Shown: positions 43,961 to 53,947, numbered from the stretch's first letter. The stretch is DNA of 64,000 nucleotides from Sphingomonas lacusdianchii (GCF_022664395.1 NZ_JAKRET010000011.1:98453-162452), one strand, 5' to 3'. The notes: generated by a model not told the origin, from the letters alone. Numbers and translations: made by a program.

Positions 43961-44377
43961 CTAAGCTCGCTCTCGAACCGCGGCAAGCATGGTCCCGGAC
44001 AGTATCTCATAGGCTGCAGACCAGGCCTCTTCGGTATCGCCATCGAACGCCGTTCCAAGTCCAACTCGTAGCGTCTCTATCAGCGCCGATCCAACAGCGG
44101 CATAATGGGACTCCTTGGCACCATAATCGATGTGCCGAATAGCGAGTTCGCGGGCGATCGGCACGATGGTGTCGAGCCGGTCCAGCGCATCAACCACTGT
44201 GGCCAAGGTCAAGAAGAGCTTGCGGCCTTGCTCCGTCATGTCGTTCCGGAACAGCACACGGGTATCAGGCGATAACTCGAACAGACGTCGGTAGAATTCG
44301 GCAGCCGCTTCGTTGGTGAGCGGAACGACAGCAGCAAAGCTGTCTTGGACGAGTTCGATCTGGCTTGCTGAGAGCAT
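43961..44377 (-). CDS. Single-domain globin
   Basis: This is a 138-residue bacterial globin. Tyr29 (B10, in EFYRRLF), Phe43 (CD1, in VLFRND), Gln50 (E7, in MTEQGRKL) and His82 (F8, in ARELAIRHIDYG) are in place, the arrangement of flavohaemoglobin-like O2/NO-binding globins. The stop TAG is the only barrier to an in-frame fusion with the chemoreceptor-like protein downstream. The likely job is to report O2 or NO to that partner. Alternatively it detoxifies NO, but no reductase domain is present. Confidence 0.9.
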   Translation of the reverse strand: MLSASQIELVQDSFAAVVPLTNEAAAEFYRRLFELSPDTRVLFRNDMTEQGRKLFLTLATVVDALDRLDTIVPIARELAIRHIDYGAKESHYAAVGSALIETLRVGLGTAFDGDTEEAWSAAYEILSGTMLAAVRERA

Positions 44378-44456
44378 ACCGTCGGTTATGCCGACAAACC
44401 TGCAACGGATTGATTAACGCTGCGGTCAGCATATCGCATACTTACGAACTGTACGA

Positions 44457-44475
44457 GGCGGACGCACCGTCCGTT
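44457..44475. repeat. Intergenic hairpin repeat, copy 2
   Basis: GGCGGAC, loop GCACC, GTCCGTT: core stem CGGAC/GTCCG intact. It lies between the globin gene and the small secreted protein gene. Confidence 0.45.
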
Positions 44476-44590
44476 GTAGCTCGAAGAAGACCTTGGAGAT
44501 CAGCCGTTCTGATAGGCACTGTGGCGGACGATACCCCTTGTTTACTGTCGTTCCGTTGCGAACGTTGAGCGACAAGTCCATGATCAAGCC

Positions 44591-44926
44591 ATGAGGTTTA
44601 CAATCAAGGCATTGGCCGTCGCGGCAGTAGTGGTTGCAGCAAGCGTCGGGGCATCTCAAATGGCCGGTCTGGAGGCGCGTCAAGTGGAAACCGTCTATAT
44701 GTTTAAAGGTACGCAAGGCGCGATGGCTTACACTATCGATCAAACGGGAAGAAACCTGCCGGAGCAGTATGCACCGTGGAGCTTTCTTAAACCCGTTTCA
44801 ACAAAAGGTCCTACTTTCCAAGCGGGGGCGGACAAGGCTGCCTTAGCCGAAGTTGAAGCCAAAGGTTTTTCAGTTTCTGTCTACACGATTACGTCTGAGC
44901 CAACCATCACAGTTCCAGAACGATGA
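44591..44926 (+). CDS. Small secreted or periplasmic protein
   Basis: This is a 111-residue protein with a standard signal peptide (MRFTIKALAVAAVVVAASVGA, cleavage probably near residues 21-26). The mature part has no Cys and no recognised domain. The region upstream is divergent from the globin gene. Function unknown. Confidence 0.65.
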   Translation: MRFTIKALAVAAVVVAASVGASQMAGLEARQVETVYMFKGTQGAMAYTIDQTGRNLPEQYAPWSFLKPVSTKGPTFQAGADKAALAEVEAKGFSVSVYTITSEPTITVPER

Positions 44927-44996
44927 TGAAGTAACTCCAAGCGAACCGCATTTTAAAACAGAGCAACAGGTTGTCACAAGCCACTCACGTTCACGC

Positions 44997-45015
44997 GGCG
45001 GACTCTCCGTCCGCC
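44997..45015. repeat. Intergenic hairpin repeat, copy 3
   Basis: GGCGGAC, loop TCTCC, GTCCGCC: perfect 7-bp stem located about 70 bases after the gene ending at 44926. It could serve as a terminator. Confidence 0.5.
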
Positions 45016-45133
45016 TTCGCCGGCTTGAACTGCCGGTCCGATCATCGACGATACCCACGATCTCGAGGATCATACCCCTGCGTCCGCTGGCAACCCCATT
45101 GCCGCAGTTGCATCTGCTATGCGAACTTGCAGC

Positions 45134-45430
45134 ATGATCGAGCGCGAGGAAAAGGTTTTCATATCCGCTGACGGGCTTGGGCGCGTCGCGATTGTCAGAC
45201 GCCGCGACGGGCATTTCTGCCTTTACTCATGGTGGCGTTTCTCCGTCGAAGCTCAGCGACAGATGGGTTTTCATGCCCCAACGGAGTTTTGCTGGTCAAC
45301 GGATTTCGACGCCGCGCTCTACTACGACGCTTCGCACGATGTCGAAACACCGCCAGTTTCCGGCATATTCGGATGCCTTGAGGATGCGGAGGCTGAGGTT
45401 CGACGCATGCTAAACTGCAATAGCTTCTAA
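45134..45430 (+). CDS. Hypothetical protein
   Basis: This is a 98-residue protein (MIEREEKVFISADGLGRVAIVRRRDGHFCLYSWWRF…, C-terminal EDAEAEVRRML). Its alternating beta pattern and aromatic content suggest a small folded domain. ATG 45134 is chosen over 45119 as the conserved-looking part begins there. No family recognised. Confidence 0.55.
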   Translation: MIEREEKVFISADGLGRVAIVRRRDGHFCLYSWWRFSVEAQRQMGFHAPTEFCWSTDFDAALYYDASHDVETPPVSGIFGCLEDAEAEVRRMLNCNSF

Positions 45431-45453
45431 CCACTGATCATAGACATGCCAAC

Positions 45454-45472
45454 GGCGGACACCCCGTCCGGC
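45454..45472. repeat. Intergenic hairpin repeat, copy 4
   Basis: GGCGGAC, loop ACCCC, GTCCGGC: core stem CGGAC/GTCCG. It follows the gene ending at 45430. Confidence 0.45.
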
Positions 45473-45538
45473 GATTGAACCGAAATGCAACGCTATTGAA
45501 GCGTCAGATACCCACTCTAGGAGCCGTCGACGCACTGA

Positions 45539-45805
45539 TCAATTGTGGCGCTGTTGACCGCCACTAAGCTGCTCATGGACGCCCAGAAGAGCCGTACGGG
45601 CGAACTCTAAGGCTGCTGGCCGACCATGGTCCCGCTCCCAGCAGACGATCGCTGCTCTGATCAGCGCCGCACCACCATCCTGCCCTAGAAGCTGCTGCGC
45701 GATGTCCGCCAATGTCAGGCTTCGACTGGCGATCAGTTCGTCACGTTCGAGCTCTTGCTCCGACGGGGAAGCGAAGCTTCCGACTATCGTACGCGGTGAA
45801 GCCAT
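45539..45805 (-). CDS. Small helical protein, tandem paralogue A
   Basis: This is an 88-residue protein with LTLADIAQQLLGQDGGAALIRAAIVCWERDHG and EFARTALLGVHEQL. The same order (VADVAEELLGSD, IQAALLCWDRQYG, ILARTALMGVCGEL) occurs in the gene at 45983-46216, so the two are tandem copies that have diverged. Function unknown. Confidence 0.6.
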   Translation of the reverse strand: MASPRTIVGSFASPSEQELERDELIASRSLTLADIAQQLLGQDGGAALIRAAIVCWERDHGRPAALEFARTALLGVHEQLSGGQQRHN

Positions 45806-45982
45806 GCATGCACGTTAAGGCATCAGAACGAGATGCAAATCGTACCATCGTATGACGCGGCGCCGCCGTCGGCACCGACCGCGCTCGCGGTGTCTCCCTC
45901 GCGCGTTGTAAGCCTTATTGAGCAGATAGGCCCACTCCGCCAAACCGCGCCGGTAGCAAAGATTTGCCCCGCACGTTGTGAC

Positions 45983-46216
45983 TTAATCGGCTCGTCTGCC
46001 GCCACGGTCCAATTCGCCGCAAACCCCCATTAATGCCGTGCGCGCGAGTATCGAAGCGGCTTCCTTGCCATATTGGCGATCCCAACAAAGTAGTGCCGCT
46101 TGAATGCAACCAGCGCCAACGTCGGAACCCAGCAATTCCTCCGCAACGTCCGCTACAGTCTTGCTCCGATCGTCAATACGGCGTTGCCGTTCGGCCTCTC
46201 GATATTCCACAGACAC
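45983..46216 (-). CDS. Small helical protein, tandem paralogue B
   Basis: This is a 77-residue paralogue of the gene at 45539 and upstream of it on the same strand. The shared C-terminal motif CW(E/D)R..G...A...ARTAL is clear. It is separated from its partner by about 177 bases with no gene. Function unknown. Confidence 0.6.
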   Translation of the reverse strand: MSVEYREAERQRRIDDRSKTVADVAEELLGSDVGAGCIQAALLCWDRQYGKEAASILARTALMGVCGELDRGGRRAD

Positions 46217-46729
46217 GTTGAATAAGCCTTTTCAGATTGGGCTCTGCTAATGCCGACAAAGTATCGACTCAACCGGATATTGCTGTAGCGCCGTTGTGCT
46301 CTTGTGCTACCGCTCCCAGATTGGGACGATCCGCTATATCCCGAGGCGGAGGCGCGCTCCGCAATCCCGCCTTCAACCCCGCATAAATCCGTGAATTCAA
46401 AATTACTGCGTGCGCCTGATACCCGCTACGCCGCTCGGCGGCGGTTTGCTGTGTTAGTTGCAATCCGACCCCGGGCCGCCAAACGTTCCAAGCTCGACTA
46501 CCGATCGCTTACAAGGTGTACGAAAAACAGGTGATTCCGCACGGCGATAAGGAGCCATTCACCGCTGAGAGACCGTGCCAATTAGCTAGCATTACAGCCG
46601 ATCAGGAGCGTGGGAGTTTTGTTAAAACGAACGGCCAACGAGACGGTCGCGGCATTCCCATTGGGATCGAAGCGGGACGGGGCGGGACTGGTTTGAAGCT
46701 TTGAACGATATAAACGAGGGGAAGAGGAT
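46217..46729. other. Spacer of about 510 bases, no gene seen
   Basis: Open frames on both strands lack plausible starts and motifs. The last 40 bases contain the ribosome-binding site region (GGGGAAGAGGAT) of the glycosidase gene. Confidence 0.4.
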
Positions 46730-48058
<1,329 letters not shown>

Positions 48059-48064
48059 CCACCT

Positions 48065-48100
48065 CCGGCCCGGACGGCGATACATAGCTGTCCGGGCCGG
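48065..48100 (+). terminator. Hairpin after the GH5 gene
   Basis: CCGGCCCGGAC and GTCCGGGCCGG form a perfect 11-bp GC-rich stem starting six bases after the stop codon. Confidence 0.7.
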
Positions 48101-48215
48101 CAACCGACATCATGGCGGCGTTACAAAAACGGGTACGCATATAGATTTAGCCGATCAACGTTGGCCGCTACGGTCGAGCCAGTTGAACCGCGTTGGCCGC
48201 GATCGTCCCGTTTGG

Positions 48216-49800
48216 GATCCAGACCGTCCGAAAACGGCGCTTCTGATTCCACGTCGCGCCGTGAAGGTGTAGCCTTCGGCCATGGCATACATCGAAGGTC
48301 ATGCCCGGAACCAGACGCTGCTGCTGCCGGCGTCGGTCGAGGACTATGTGGCGGCGGACAACCCGGTGCGGTTCATCGATGCCTTCGTCGACGACCTCGA
48401 TCTGGGGAGCGCGGGTTTTCAGCGGACGCAGCCGAGGGCGACGGGGCGGCCCGGTTACGATCCGGCCGATATGCTCAAGCTCTACCTGTACGGTTATCTC
48501 AACCGCGTGCGGTCTAGCCGGCGCCTGGCAGCGGAGGCGAGCCGCAATCTCGAACTGATCTGGTTGCTGCGCGGGGTTCGGCCCGACTTTCGGACCATCG
48601 CCGACTTCCGGCGCGACAACCGGGCCGCATTCAAGGCGGTGTTCCGCGCCTTAGTGATGCTGTGCCGCAAGCTGGACCTGTTCGGTCGTGAGTTGCTGGC
48701 GGTGGACGGCACGCGGCTGAAGGCGGTGAACGGTCGGGCGCGCAACTTCAGCCGCGAGCGGTTGGCGACCTATCTCGCCTCGGCCGATGCACGACTGGAG
48801 CGCTATCTGGCCGAACTGGACCAGATCGACCGTGGCGAGGATGCTGCCGGCACCGGCCGCGCTGAGGCGCTGGCGACCAAGATCGCCAAATTGCGCAAGC
48901 AGCGTCAGGCCAGCGCAGCGCTCATGGACCAGCTGGAGGAAAGTGGCGAAGGGCAAATATCGCTCACCGATCCCGATGCCCGCGCAATGGTCGCTCATGG
49001 CAAGGTGACCATCGGCTACAACGCGCAGGTAGCGGTCGATGCGAAGCACAGCCTGATCGTCGAGCAGCACGTCACCAATGCCTGCAACGACATGGGGTAT
49101 CACAAGGGCGAGGATATCGAAGCGTGCGAGGCGGCCGGCATCACGCCCTACATTCCCCGCCCGCACCGCGGCATCAACGTCAGCAACGGCCTCTTTCCCA
49201 AGGAGCGGTTCCGGTACGATCCGGCAGCCGACGCCTATCACTGCCCCGGCGGGCAGATACTCGACACCCGCCACAGCTCGATCACCCGCGGGCATGTGAC
49301 GGTCCAGTATTCCAGCCCCGCCGCCTGTGCCGGCTGCCAGATGAAGTCGCTATGCACCACGGGACGCTGGCGGCGCGTCAACCGCTGGAAGAAAGAACAC
49401 CTTATCGAACGCATGGCCGAGCGCCTCGAAAAGCGGCCCGACATCCTCGTCATTCGCCGCTCCACGGTCGAACACCCGTTCGGCACGATCAAGCAGTCGA
49501 TGAACCAGGGTGCCTTCCTGATGCGCGCGCTGGAGAAGGTCCGTGCCGAGTTCAGCCTAACCGCGCTCGCCTACAATATCAGGCGCGCCATCACCCTCAT
49601 CGGCGTGCCGGGGATGATCCGGGCAGTGCAGGCCTGATCCAGACGGCGATATTCACCGACACGACCCCGAATAGAACCGGCCCACAGCCCATTTGGGCGT
49701 CTCTGCGGCGCGGGCGTCGGCAATATCCGATGTTCAGCAGTTCCCTCCGTGAACCTTCTCGCCGAACCGCCTCCCGTCGCGTTTTCGGACGATCTGCATC
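48216..49800 (+). mobile_element. IS1182-family element, copy 1 (internal deletion)
   Basis: Ends are GATCCAGACCGTCCGAAAACG (48216-48236) and its imperfect inverse at 49780-49800. The element carries one transposase gene that lacks about 25 codons compared with the related copy at 59497. Sequence between the left end and the gene closely resembles that copy. Confidence 0.85.
48282..49637 (+). CDS. IS1182-family transposase lacking the second catalytic Asp
   Basis: This is a 451-residue transposase: SVEDYVAADNPVRFIDAFVD, LLAVDGTRLKAVNG (first Asp), C-terminal RRSTVEHPFGTIKQ (Glu). After NACNDMG the sequence jumps straight to YHKGEDIEACEA. The block QLAPTASAAMEVLGVERIDAVADNG seen in the copy at 59563, with the second catalytic Asp, is missing. 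The frame is kept, so a full-length but probably inactive protein is made. Deletion likely occurred between the GACATGGG and GACAATGGG repeats. Confidence 0.85.
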   Translation: MAYIEGHARNQTLLLPASVEDYVAADNPVRFIDAFVDDLDLGSAGFQRTQPRATGRPGYDPADMLKLYLYGYLNRVRSSRRLAAEASRNLELIWLLRGVRPDFRTIADFRRDNRAAFKAVFRALVMLCRKLDLFGRELLAVDGTRLKAVNGRARNFSRERLATYLASADARLERYLAELDQIDRGEDAAGTGRAEALATKIAKLRKQRQASAALMDQLEESGEGQISLTDPDARAMVAHGKVTIGYNAQVAVDAKHSLIVEQHVTNACNDMGYHKGEDIEACEAAGITPYIPRPHRGINVSNGLFPKERFRYDPAADAYHCPGGQILDTRHSSITRGHVTVQYSSPAACAGCQMKSLCTTGRWRRVNRWKKEHLIERMAERLEKRPDILVIRRSTVEHPFGTIKQSMNQGAFLMRALEKVRAEFSLTALAYNIRRAITLIGVPGMIRAVQA

Positions 49801-49883
49801 GAAAAGCGGGAATAGCTCAGCCCCATTGTCTGTGCGACAACGACCTCTTTAGAATGCCTATTTGCTAAAGTGGAGTTTCGAGA

Positions 49884-49961
49884 ATGTCACCGATGCTGCT
49901 CGTTGCAATCGTGCTTTGTCTGATAGTTGCCGTTATCGCGGCCAGAAAGAAGTTTCGATAG
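49884..49961 (+). CDS. Candidate 25-residue membrane microprotein
   Basis: MSPMLLVAIVLCLIVAVIAA followed by basic RKKFR: a single hydrophobic helix with a positive inside end. GGAG precedes the ATG by nine bases. It lies just right of the IS1182 end. It resembles small membrane peptides in size only; neither expression nor conservation is known. Confidence 0.4.
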   Translation: MSPMLLVAIVLCLIVAVIAARKKFR

Positions 49962-50088
49962 GCCGGGCCGAACATGAACGGAAGACACCGTCCCGATTGG
50001 GATGATCGGGGAGGCGACTTGGTTTCCCGATGGGATCGAATATCGGGAAGGATAGTAAAGCTTCCCCTTCCGGATAGCGGATCATCTT

Positions 50089-50391
50089 TTATCGACGAAC
50101 ACAGATCGCTCGGTTGGACACATCACGTAGTGGTTCATGGCGTACTTTCCCGTCAGAAGCTGTACCCTGATACACAGCACAGCCATTGGCATCATGTTCG
50201 ATCCGGGCATTGCCGTATTTCAAGCGCGCGTCCACCTTTTGAAAAGCAGTGACTTCGGCGCTTGGTAGTGCATCATTGCCATAAGACTGTGCAGCGGGCA
50301 GCATGTCATTACCGTAGCTTCTGATCTCGCCTTGTTTCTGAGCGCAGGCGGAGAGCGCAATCGCCACTATGATTAGTACGGTTTTGTTCAT
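50089..50391 (-). CDS. Small lipoprotein
   Basis: This is a 100-residue predicted lipoprotein starting MNKTVLIIVAIALSACAQ with lipobox LSAC. The mature part contains a duplicated SYGNDMLPAAQ / SYGNDALPSAE motif and a small C-terminal domain. ATG 50391 is chosen to fit the signal peptide. Function unknown. Confidence 0.65.
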   Translation of the reverse strand: MNKTVLIIVAIALSACAQKQGEIRSYGNDMLPAAQSYGNDALPSAEVTAFQKVDARLKYGNARIEHDANGCAVYQGTASDGKVRHEPLRDVSNRAICVRR

Positions 50392-50652
50392 TCTTAGTCC
50401 AAATGGTTGTTGGTCGGAGTGCACGCACTGATGCACCTGTGGAATGAATGGCTCATGACAATGATCCATCGCGGAGTGACAGCCAGGCCGCCACCTTCCC
50501 GATAAGGAACGTCTGGTGAGAAGGAAGGCACGTCGATCGCTTCGCTCTTCTCGGCCTCGACGCGAGCGGATTATCTGTTTCGCAAAATCCGTTCTCCTTA
50601 TATGCTTCTCACATAACGGTCACAAAGCTGTGTTTTTGAGAAAGGAGCGGCG

Positions 50653-50862
50653 ATGGATGCGCCCGACCTCTGGGACGTGATCTCCACCGGAGTGGAGCGT
50701 GACGGCGACCTAGCCGCGCGCGAACACCTCGCGGCCGGTCGGCCGATCTACTATTGGGAAGAGAAGACGGCCGAGGGGCTGGCGATCAAGGAATATCCGG
50801 ACGGACGGCGTGAGCTGGTCCGGCAAGGGTCAGCCGGCGACGAGGTGATCCAGACCCTGTAA
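50653..50862 (+). CDS. Putative antitoxin of a zeta-like toxin
   Basis: This is a 69-residue protein with AAREHLAAGRPIYYWEEKTAEGLAIKEYPDGRRELV, the type of small protein usually encoded just before zeta-type kinases in sphingomonads and rhizobia. An AAGGAG ribosome-binding site precedes it. The downstream toxin gene is gutted (50883). It looks intact and could now be an orphan antitoxin. The role rests on gene order and the KEYPDGR motif. Confidence 0.55.
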   Translation: MDAPDLWDVISTGVERDGDLAAREHLAAGRPIYYWEEKTAEGLAIKEYPDGRRELVRQGSAGDEVIQTL

Positions 50863-50882
50863 AGGACCAGCCTCAACTCTGA

Positions 50883-51233
50883 GTGTTCGCTGGCCCGAAC
50901 GGGGCGGGGGGCCATGACGTGCCGCGCGAGCATACCGATCGACGCTACGCGCGCACCATGACGAACCTGCCGGTCGCGATCAACATCGCCGATCGATCGT
51001 TCGTGTTCGATAACGGCGGCAAGCGCCACCGCCTTCTCCTCGTGCGGGAGAACGGCCGCACTCGTTTCGAGACGCCCGACATGCCTGCCTGGGCGACGCG
51101 CGCGATCCCGGCAGATCTCACGGTTGAACGCCAAAGGGGAGAGCTGCTCGCTGCGACGCGCTCCGGGGCCGGGAAGAGCGGGTCCGATCTCCTGGGTACA
51201 GGCGACGCATTTCGAACCTATCAAACTAATTGA
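50883..51233 (+). pseudogene. Zeta-like toxin with large internal deletion
   Basis: The frame starts FAGPNGAG, the first part of the P-loop of zeta toxins (normally followed by KST). It then jumps to GGHDVPREHTDRRYARTMTNLPVAINIADRSFVFDNGG and RLLLVRENGRTRFETPDMPAWA, which is the C-terminal end of the same family. The catalytic middle, more than 100 residues, is missing without a break in frame. The junction lies in a G-rich run (near 50905). The product cannot be a kinase. Its 3' end overlaps the convergent receiver gene by eight bases. Confidence 0.7.
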
Positions 51234-51591
51234 TAAGTAGATTTACCTCCCGCTCTAACGCCGGAAATGTGAATGGCTTTGACATAAACTTATCGGCTTT
51301 CTTGACACTTGCGTTATAACTTCCTGCAAAACCTGACATAGCGATCGTGCGGGTTCTTGGGTTTGCTCGACGCGCATAATCTATCAAGCTTAGTCCATCC
51401 GTGGCTCCTGGCATAATAATATCGGTAATGACCAAATCTATCTTCACCATGCTGTCAATGACAGCAATAGCCTCATCCCCGTTGCTAGCCTCGATTACGT
51501 TATACTGCAGGTCATTCAGGTAATCACGAAGTATCGATCTTATCGCTTCTTCATCGTCAACCAGCAGGATCGTTGCGCACCTGATACTCAT
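51226..51591 (-). CDS. Single-domain response regulator
   Basis: This is a 121-residue receiver: LLVDDEEAIRSILRDYL, LVITDIIMPGATDG with the phosphoacceptor Asp, IAMSGFAGSY and Lys in FMSKPFTF. Start at 51591 (MSIRCATILLV). It is divergent from the HWE kinase at 51871, 280 bases away. Output unknown. Confidence 0.88.
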   Translation of the reverse strand: MSIRCATILLVDDEEAIRSILRDYLNDLQYNVIEASNGDEAIAVIDSMVKIDLVITDIIMPGATDGLSLIDYARRANPRTRTIAMSGFAGSYNASVKKADKFMSKPFTFPALEREVNLLIN

Positions 51592-51870
51592 TGGACCGTA
51601 CTGTTCCAAAATGTTCGTCAACGACACAGAGATCGGCTTATCCGAAACGCTAACCGTTGGCAGGTTGCTAACCTATTAGCTGCGGGCAGTCGCTCGTTCT
51701 TTGGGGTTCAAGCGATATTATACGTTACAACGTTCCAAACTGAGACAAAATTGCCACGGTGCTATCAATGCGACGTGGGTCATTGTCATCACAACGTCGT
51801 TATCTCGTCTTCGCCGCTCAGAACGGCACTGGGTGCCGCTAGTGGCACGCGAAGATAGAAATGAGACGCG

Positions 51871-52869
51871 GTGAATCCTGACACTGAAACCTGGCTTGTA
51901 ACCTTGATCGAGGGCATGCCGCAGATGATCTGGCGGGCTGTCGGACAGGGCACATGGACATGGTCAAGTCCGCAGTGGCAAGACTACACCGGCCAAAGCG
52001 AGACGCAGAGTGCCGACGCTGGCTGGCTGGACGTTGTTCATCCCGACGATCGTGACATCGGTCGAACAGCTTGGGCCCAAGCGGAACGGCAGAGCGAGTT
52101 TCATGCCGACTTGCGGATCCGCAATACCACGGGAACGTACCGGTGGTTCCAGACCCGTGCACTGCCCATTCGATCCGATGAAGGTGCGATTATCGAGTGG
52201 ATCGGGACGTCGACCGATGTCGACGATCTCAGGCGCCTTCAAGCCGAGCAGAAGGTTTTGGTGGCGGAGCTACAGCACCGTACGCGCAATCTGATTGCAG
52301 TGGTCCATTCGATCGCGGAACAGACAATTCAACGCTCGACGTCACTAGACGATTTCCAGGACCGGTTCGATGATCGCCTGTCGGCGCTCAGCCGGGTTCA
52401 AGGTCTGCTATCCCACGCCGAGCACGATCCGATCACGATCGGCCGACTTGTCGAACTCGAGCTTATTGCCTTGGCAGGTCCACGCGGACGAGAACGCGTC
52501 ACGCTCACTGGCGACGACATCGCTATCAGGAACACAGCTGCGCAGATACTGGCGCTCGCTATCCATGAACTGTCTACGAATGCGCTAAAATATGGCGCTC
52601 TGTCATCTTCTCAGGGGCAGCTGTCGGTTTCTTGGTTCGAGTACGAGGACGCCCGTGGTCGATGGTTGTGCGTCAAGTGGTTGGAAACTGGCTTGGCTCT
52701 TTCTCAGCAGGGCACGCCTGAGCGCGTCGGCTATGGTCGCGTCTTGATCGAGCAGGCCTTGCCGCAACAGCTTGGTGCAGCAACCGTACTATCGATTGAC
52801 CGGGATCAGGTTAGCTGCGTCATAGACCTTCCCCTTGAGCATTATGGCACCGAACCCACGAATGACTGA
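51871..52869 (+). CDS. PAS-HWE histidine kinase
   Basis: This is a 332-residue soluble kinase. One PAS/PAC domain (about 10-125, QMIWRAVGQGTWTWSSPQWQDYTGQ), then AELQHRTRNLIAVVHSIAEQ with phosphoacceptor His136, N box IHELSTNALKYGALS and W-x-E in VKWLETGLAL. It is of the same group as the kinases at 31291 and 39779 but lacks their GAF domain. GTG 51871 is the start. Its end overlaps the next receiver gene by eight bases. Confidence 0.92.
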   Translation: MNPDTETWLVTLIEGMPQMIWRAVGQGTWTWSSPQWQDYTGQSETQSADAGWLDVVHPDDRDIGRTAWAQAERQSEFHADLRIRNTTGTYRWFQTRALPIRSDEGAIIEWIGTSTDVDDLRRLQAEQKVLVAELQHRTRNLIAVVHSIAEQTIQRSTSLDDFQDRFDDRLSALSRVQGLLSHAEHDPITIGRLVELELIALAGPRGRERVTLTGDDIAIRNTAAQILALAIHELSTNALKYGALSSSQGQLSVSWFEYEDARGRWLCVKWLETGLALSQQGTPERVGYGRVLIEQALPQQLGAATVLSIDRDQVSCVIDLPLEHYGTEPTND

Positions 52870-53233
52870 CGTTTCTGGAAAGAATCTGAATGGACAATCG
52901 GTTCTGCTTGTCGAGGACGATGCCTTGGTCGGGTTGAGCCTGAAGGGAAGCCTGGAGGAGCTTGGCGCTTCCGTTGCCTGGGCAACCCGCCTTGCCAGCG
53001 CCTTAGAGGCGGTCCAATCGGGCAGGCCGATCGATATTGCCATCGTCGACATTAATCTCGCTGGTGAGGTCAGTACGCCCGTACTCGACAGGCTGATGGC
53101 TATGAATGCATACACTATTATATGCACAGGATATGACGACAGCAATCTCGAGACACGCTTCCTTGAACTGCCGAGGTGCGAAAAACCTTTCACTCGAGCG
53201 AAAATAAGAAAATACGTTCTTGAACGTATCTGA
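52862..53233 (+). CDS. Response regulator paired with the PAS-HWE kinase
   Basis: This is a 123-residue receiver: LLVEDDALVGLSLKGSL, IAIVDINLAGEVST with the phosphoacceptor Asp, ICTGYDDS and Lys in RCEKPF. ATG 52862 overlaps the kinase 3' end by eight bases. It is the third kinase/receiver pair in the window with overlapping genes. Confidence 0.9.
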   Translation: MTDVSGKNLNGQSVLLVEDDALVGLSLKGSLEELGASVAWATRLASALEAVQSGRPIDIAIVDINLAGEVSTPVLDRLMAMNAYTIICTGYDDSNLETRFLELPRCEKPFTRAKIRKYVLERI

Positions 53234-53453
53234 AACAAGTTAGCATGCAGGACTAGTTGCGCTTATTTGATCTTAATTGCAAAAATATTTTATTTGCAGC
53301 CATATATCCGATATCATTCCAAGTCATATCACCTCTTTGATATATATCATCACGATGCGGAGCGATAATTATATCGGTCCGCGCGGCCAACCCGCCGTTA
53401 CGTTCGTTGTAACTACGTGAGCGATCTTATCGCTCTGCAAAAGGAGCAACACC

Positions 53454-53888
53454 ATGTCGAACCTCAGCCTACACGATCTGTCCAAGAAAATGGCCAAGCT
53501 GGATTTCACGATGATGGGGACTCGCTCGTCGAACGGCACTATGACCGCTCGCCCGATGAGCAATAACGGCGATGTGGAATATCGAGGTGACAGCTACTTC
53601 TTCGCCTATGAGGACTCTCGTAAGATCAGTGACCTGCGCGCCGATCCGCATGTCATCCTTAGCTATACCGGTGCCGCGGGCATGCTTGGTGGACCGCCGT
53701 TGTTCGTCACCGTTGAGGGAAACGCTGCGCTGATTCAGGACAAGGCTGCCTTCGCCGATCATTGGACGAAAGATCTCGATCGGTACTTTCCTGAGGGCAT
53801 TGACACATCTGGTATTATAATGATCCGTGTCGATGCGAAAGCTATCCGCTATTGGGATGGTGGCGACGAAGGGAATATCGCTATCTGA
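53454..53888 (+). CDS. PNPOx-like general stress protein
   Basis: This is a 144-residue protein of the pyridoxamine-phosphate-oxidase-like (general stress protein 26) family: MAKLDFTMMGTRSSNGTMTARPMS, then DSYFFAYEDSRKISDLRADPHVILSY and the C-terminal IIMIRVDAKAIRYWDGG. Members usually bind flavin or F420-like cofactors. Here the cofactor is unknown. Good ribosome-binding site AAAGGAG. Followed by a hairpin terminator. Confidence 0.88.
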   Translation: MSNLSLHDLSKKMAKLDFTMMGTRSSNGTMTARPMSNNGDVEYRGDSYFFAYEDSRKISDLRADPHVILSYTGAAGMLGGPPLFVTVEGNAALIQDKAAFADHWTKDLDRYFPEGIDTSGIIMIRVDAKAIRYWDGGDEGNIAI

Positions 53889-53915
53889 TTCACGTACGCA
53901 AATGTACAAATCGTA

Positions 53916-53947
53916 TTGGACTTCCGCGCTTTGTCGCGGAGGTCCAA
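53916..53947. terminator. Hairpin between convergent PNPOx-like and EAL genes
   Basis: TTGGACTTCCGCG and CGCGGAGGTCCAA pair over 13 bp with one G-T wobble and a six-base loop. It lies 28 bases after the PNPOx-like stop and could also terminate the opposing PYP operon. Confidence 0.65.

Noticed and set aside
49974..50252. 92-codon frame beginning with a His/Asp/Arg-rich segment
   Set aside because: Its second half is antisense to the lipoprotein gene at 50089 and there is no ribosome-binding site.
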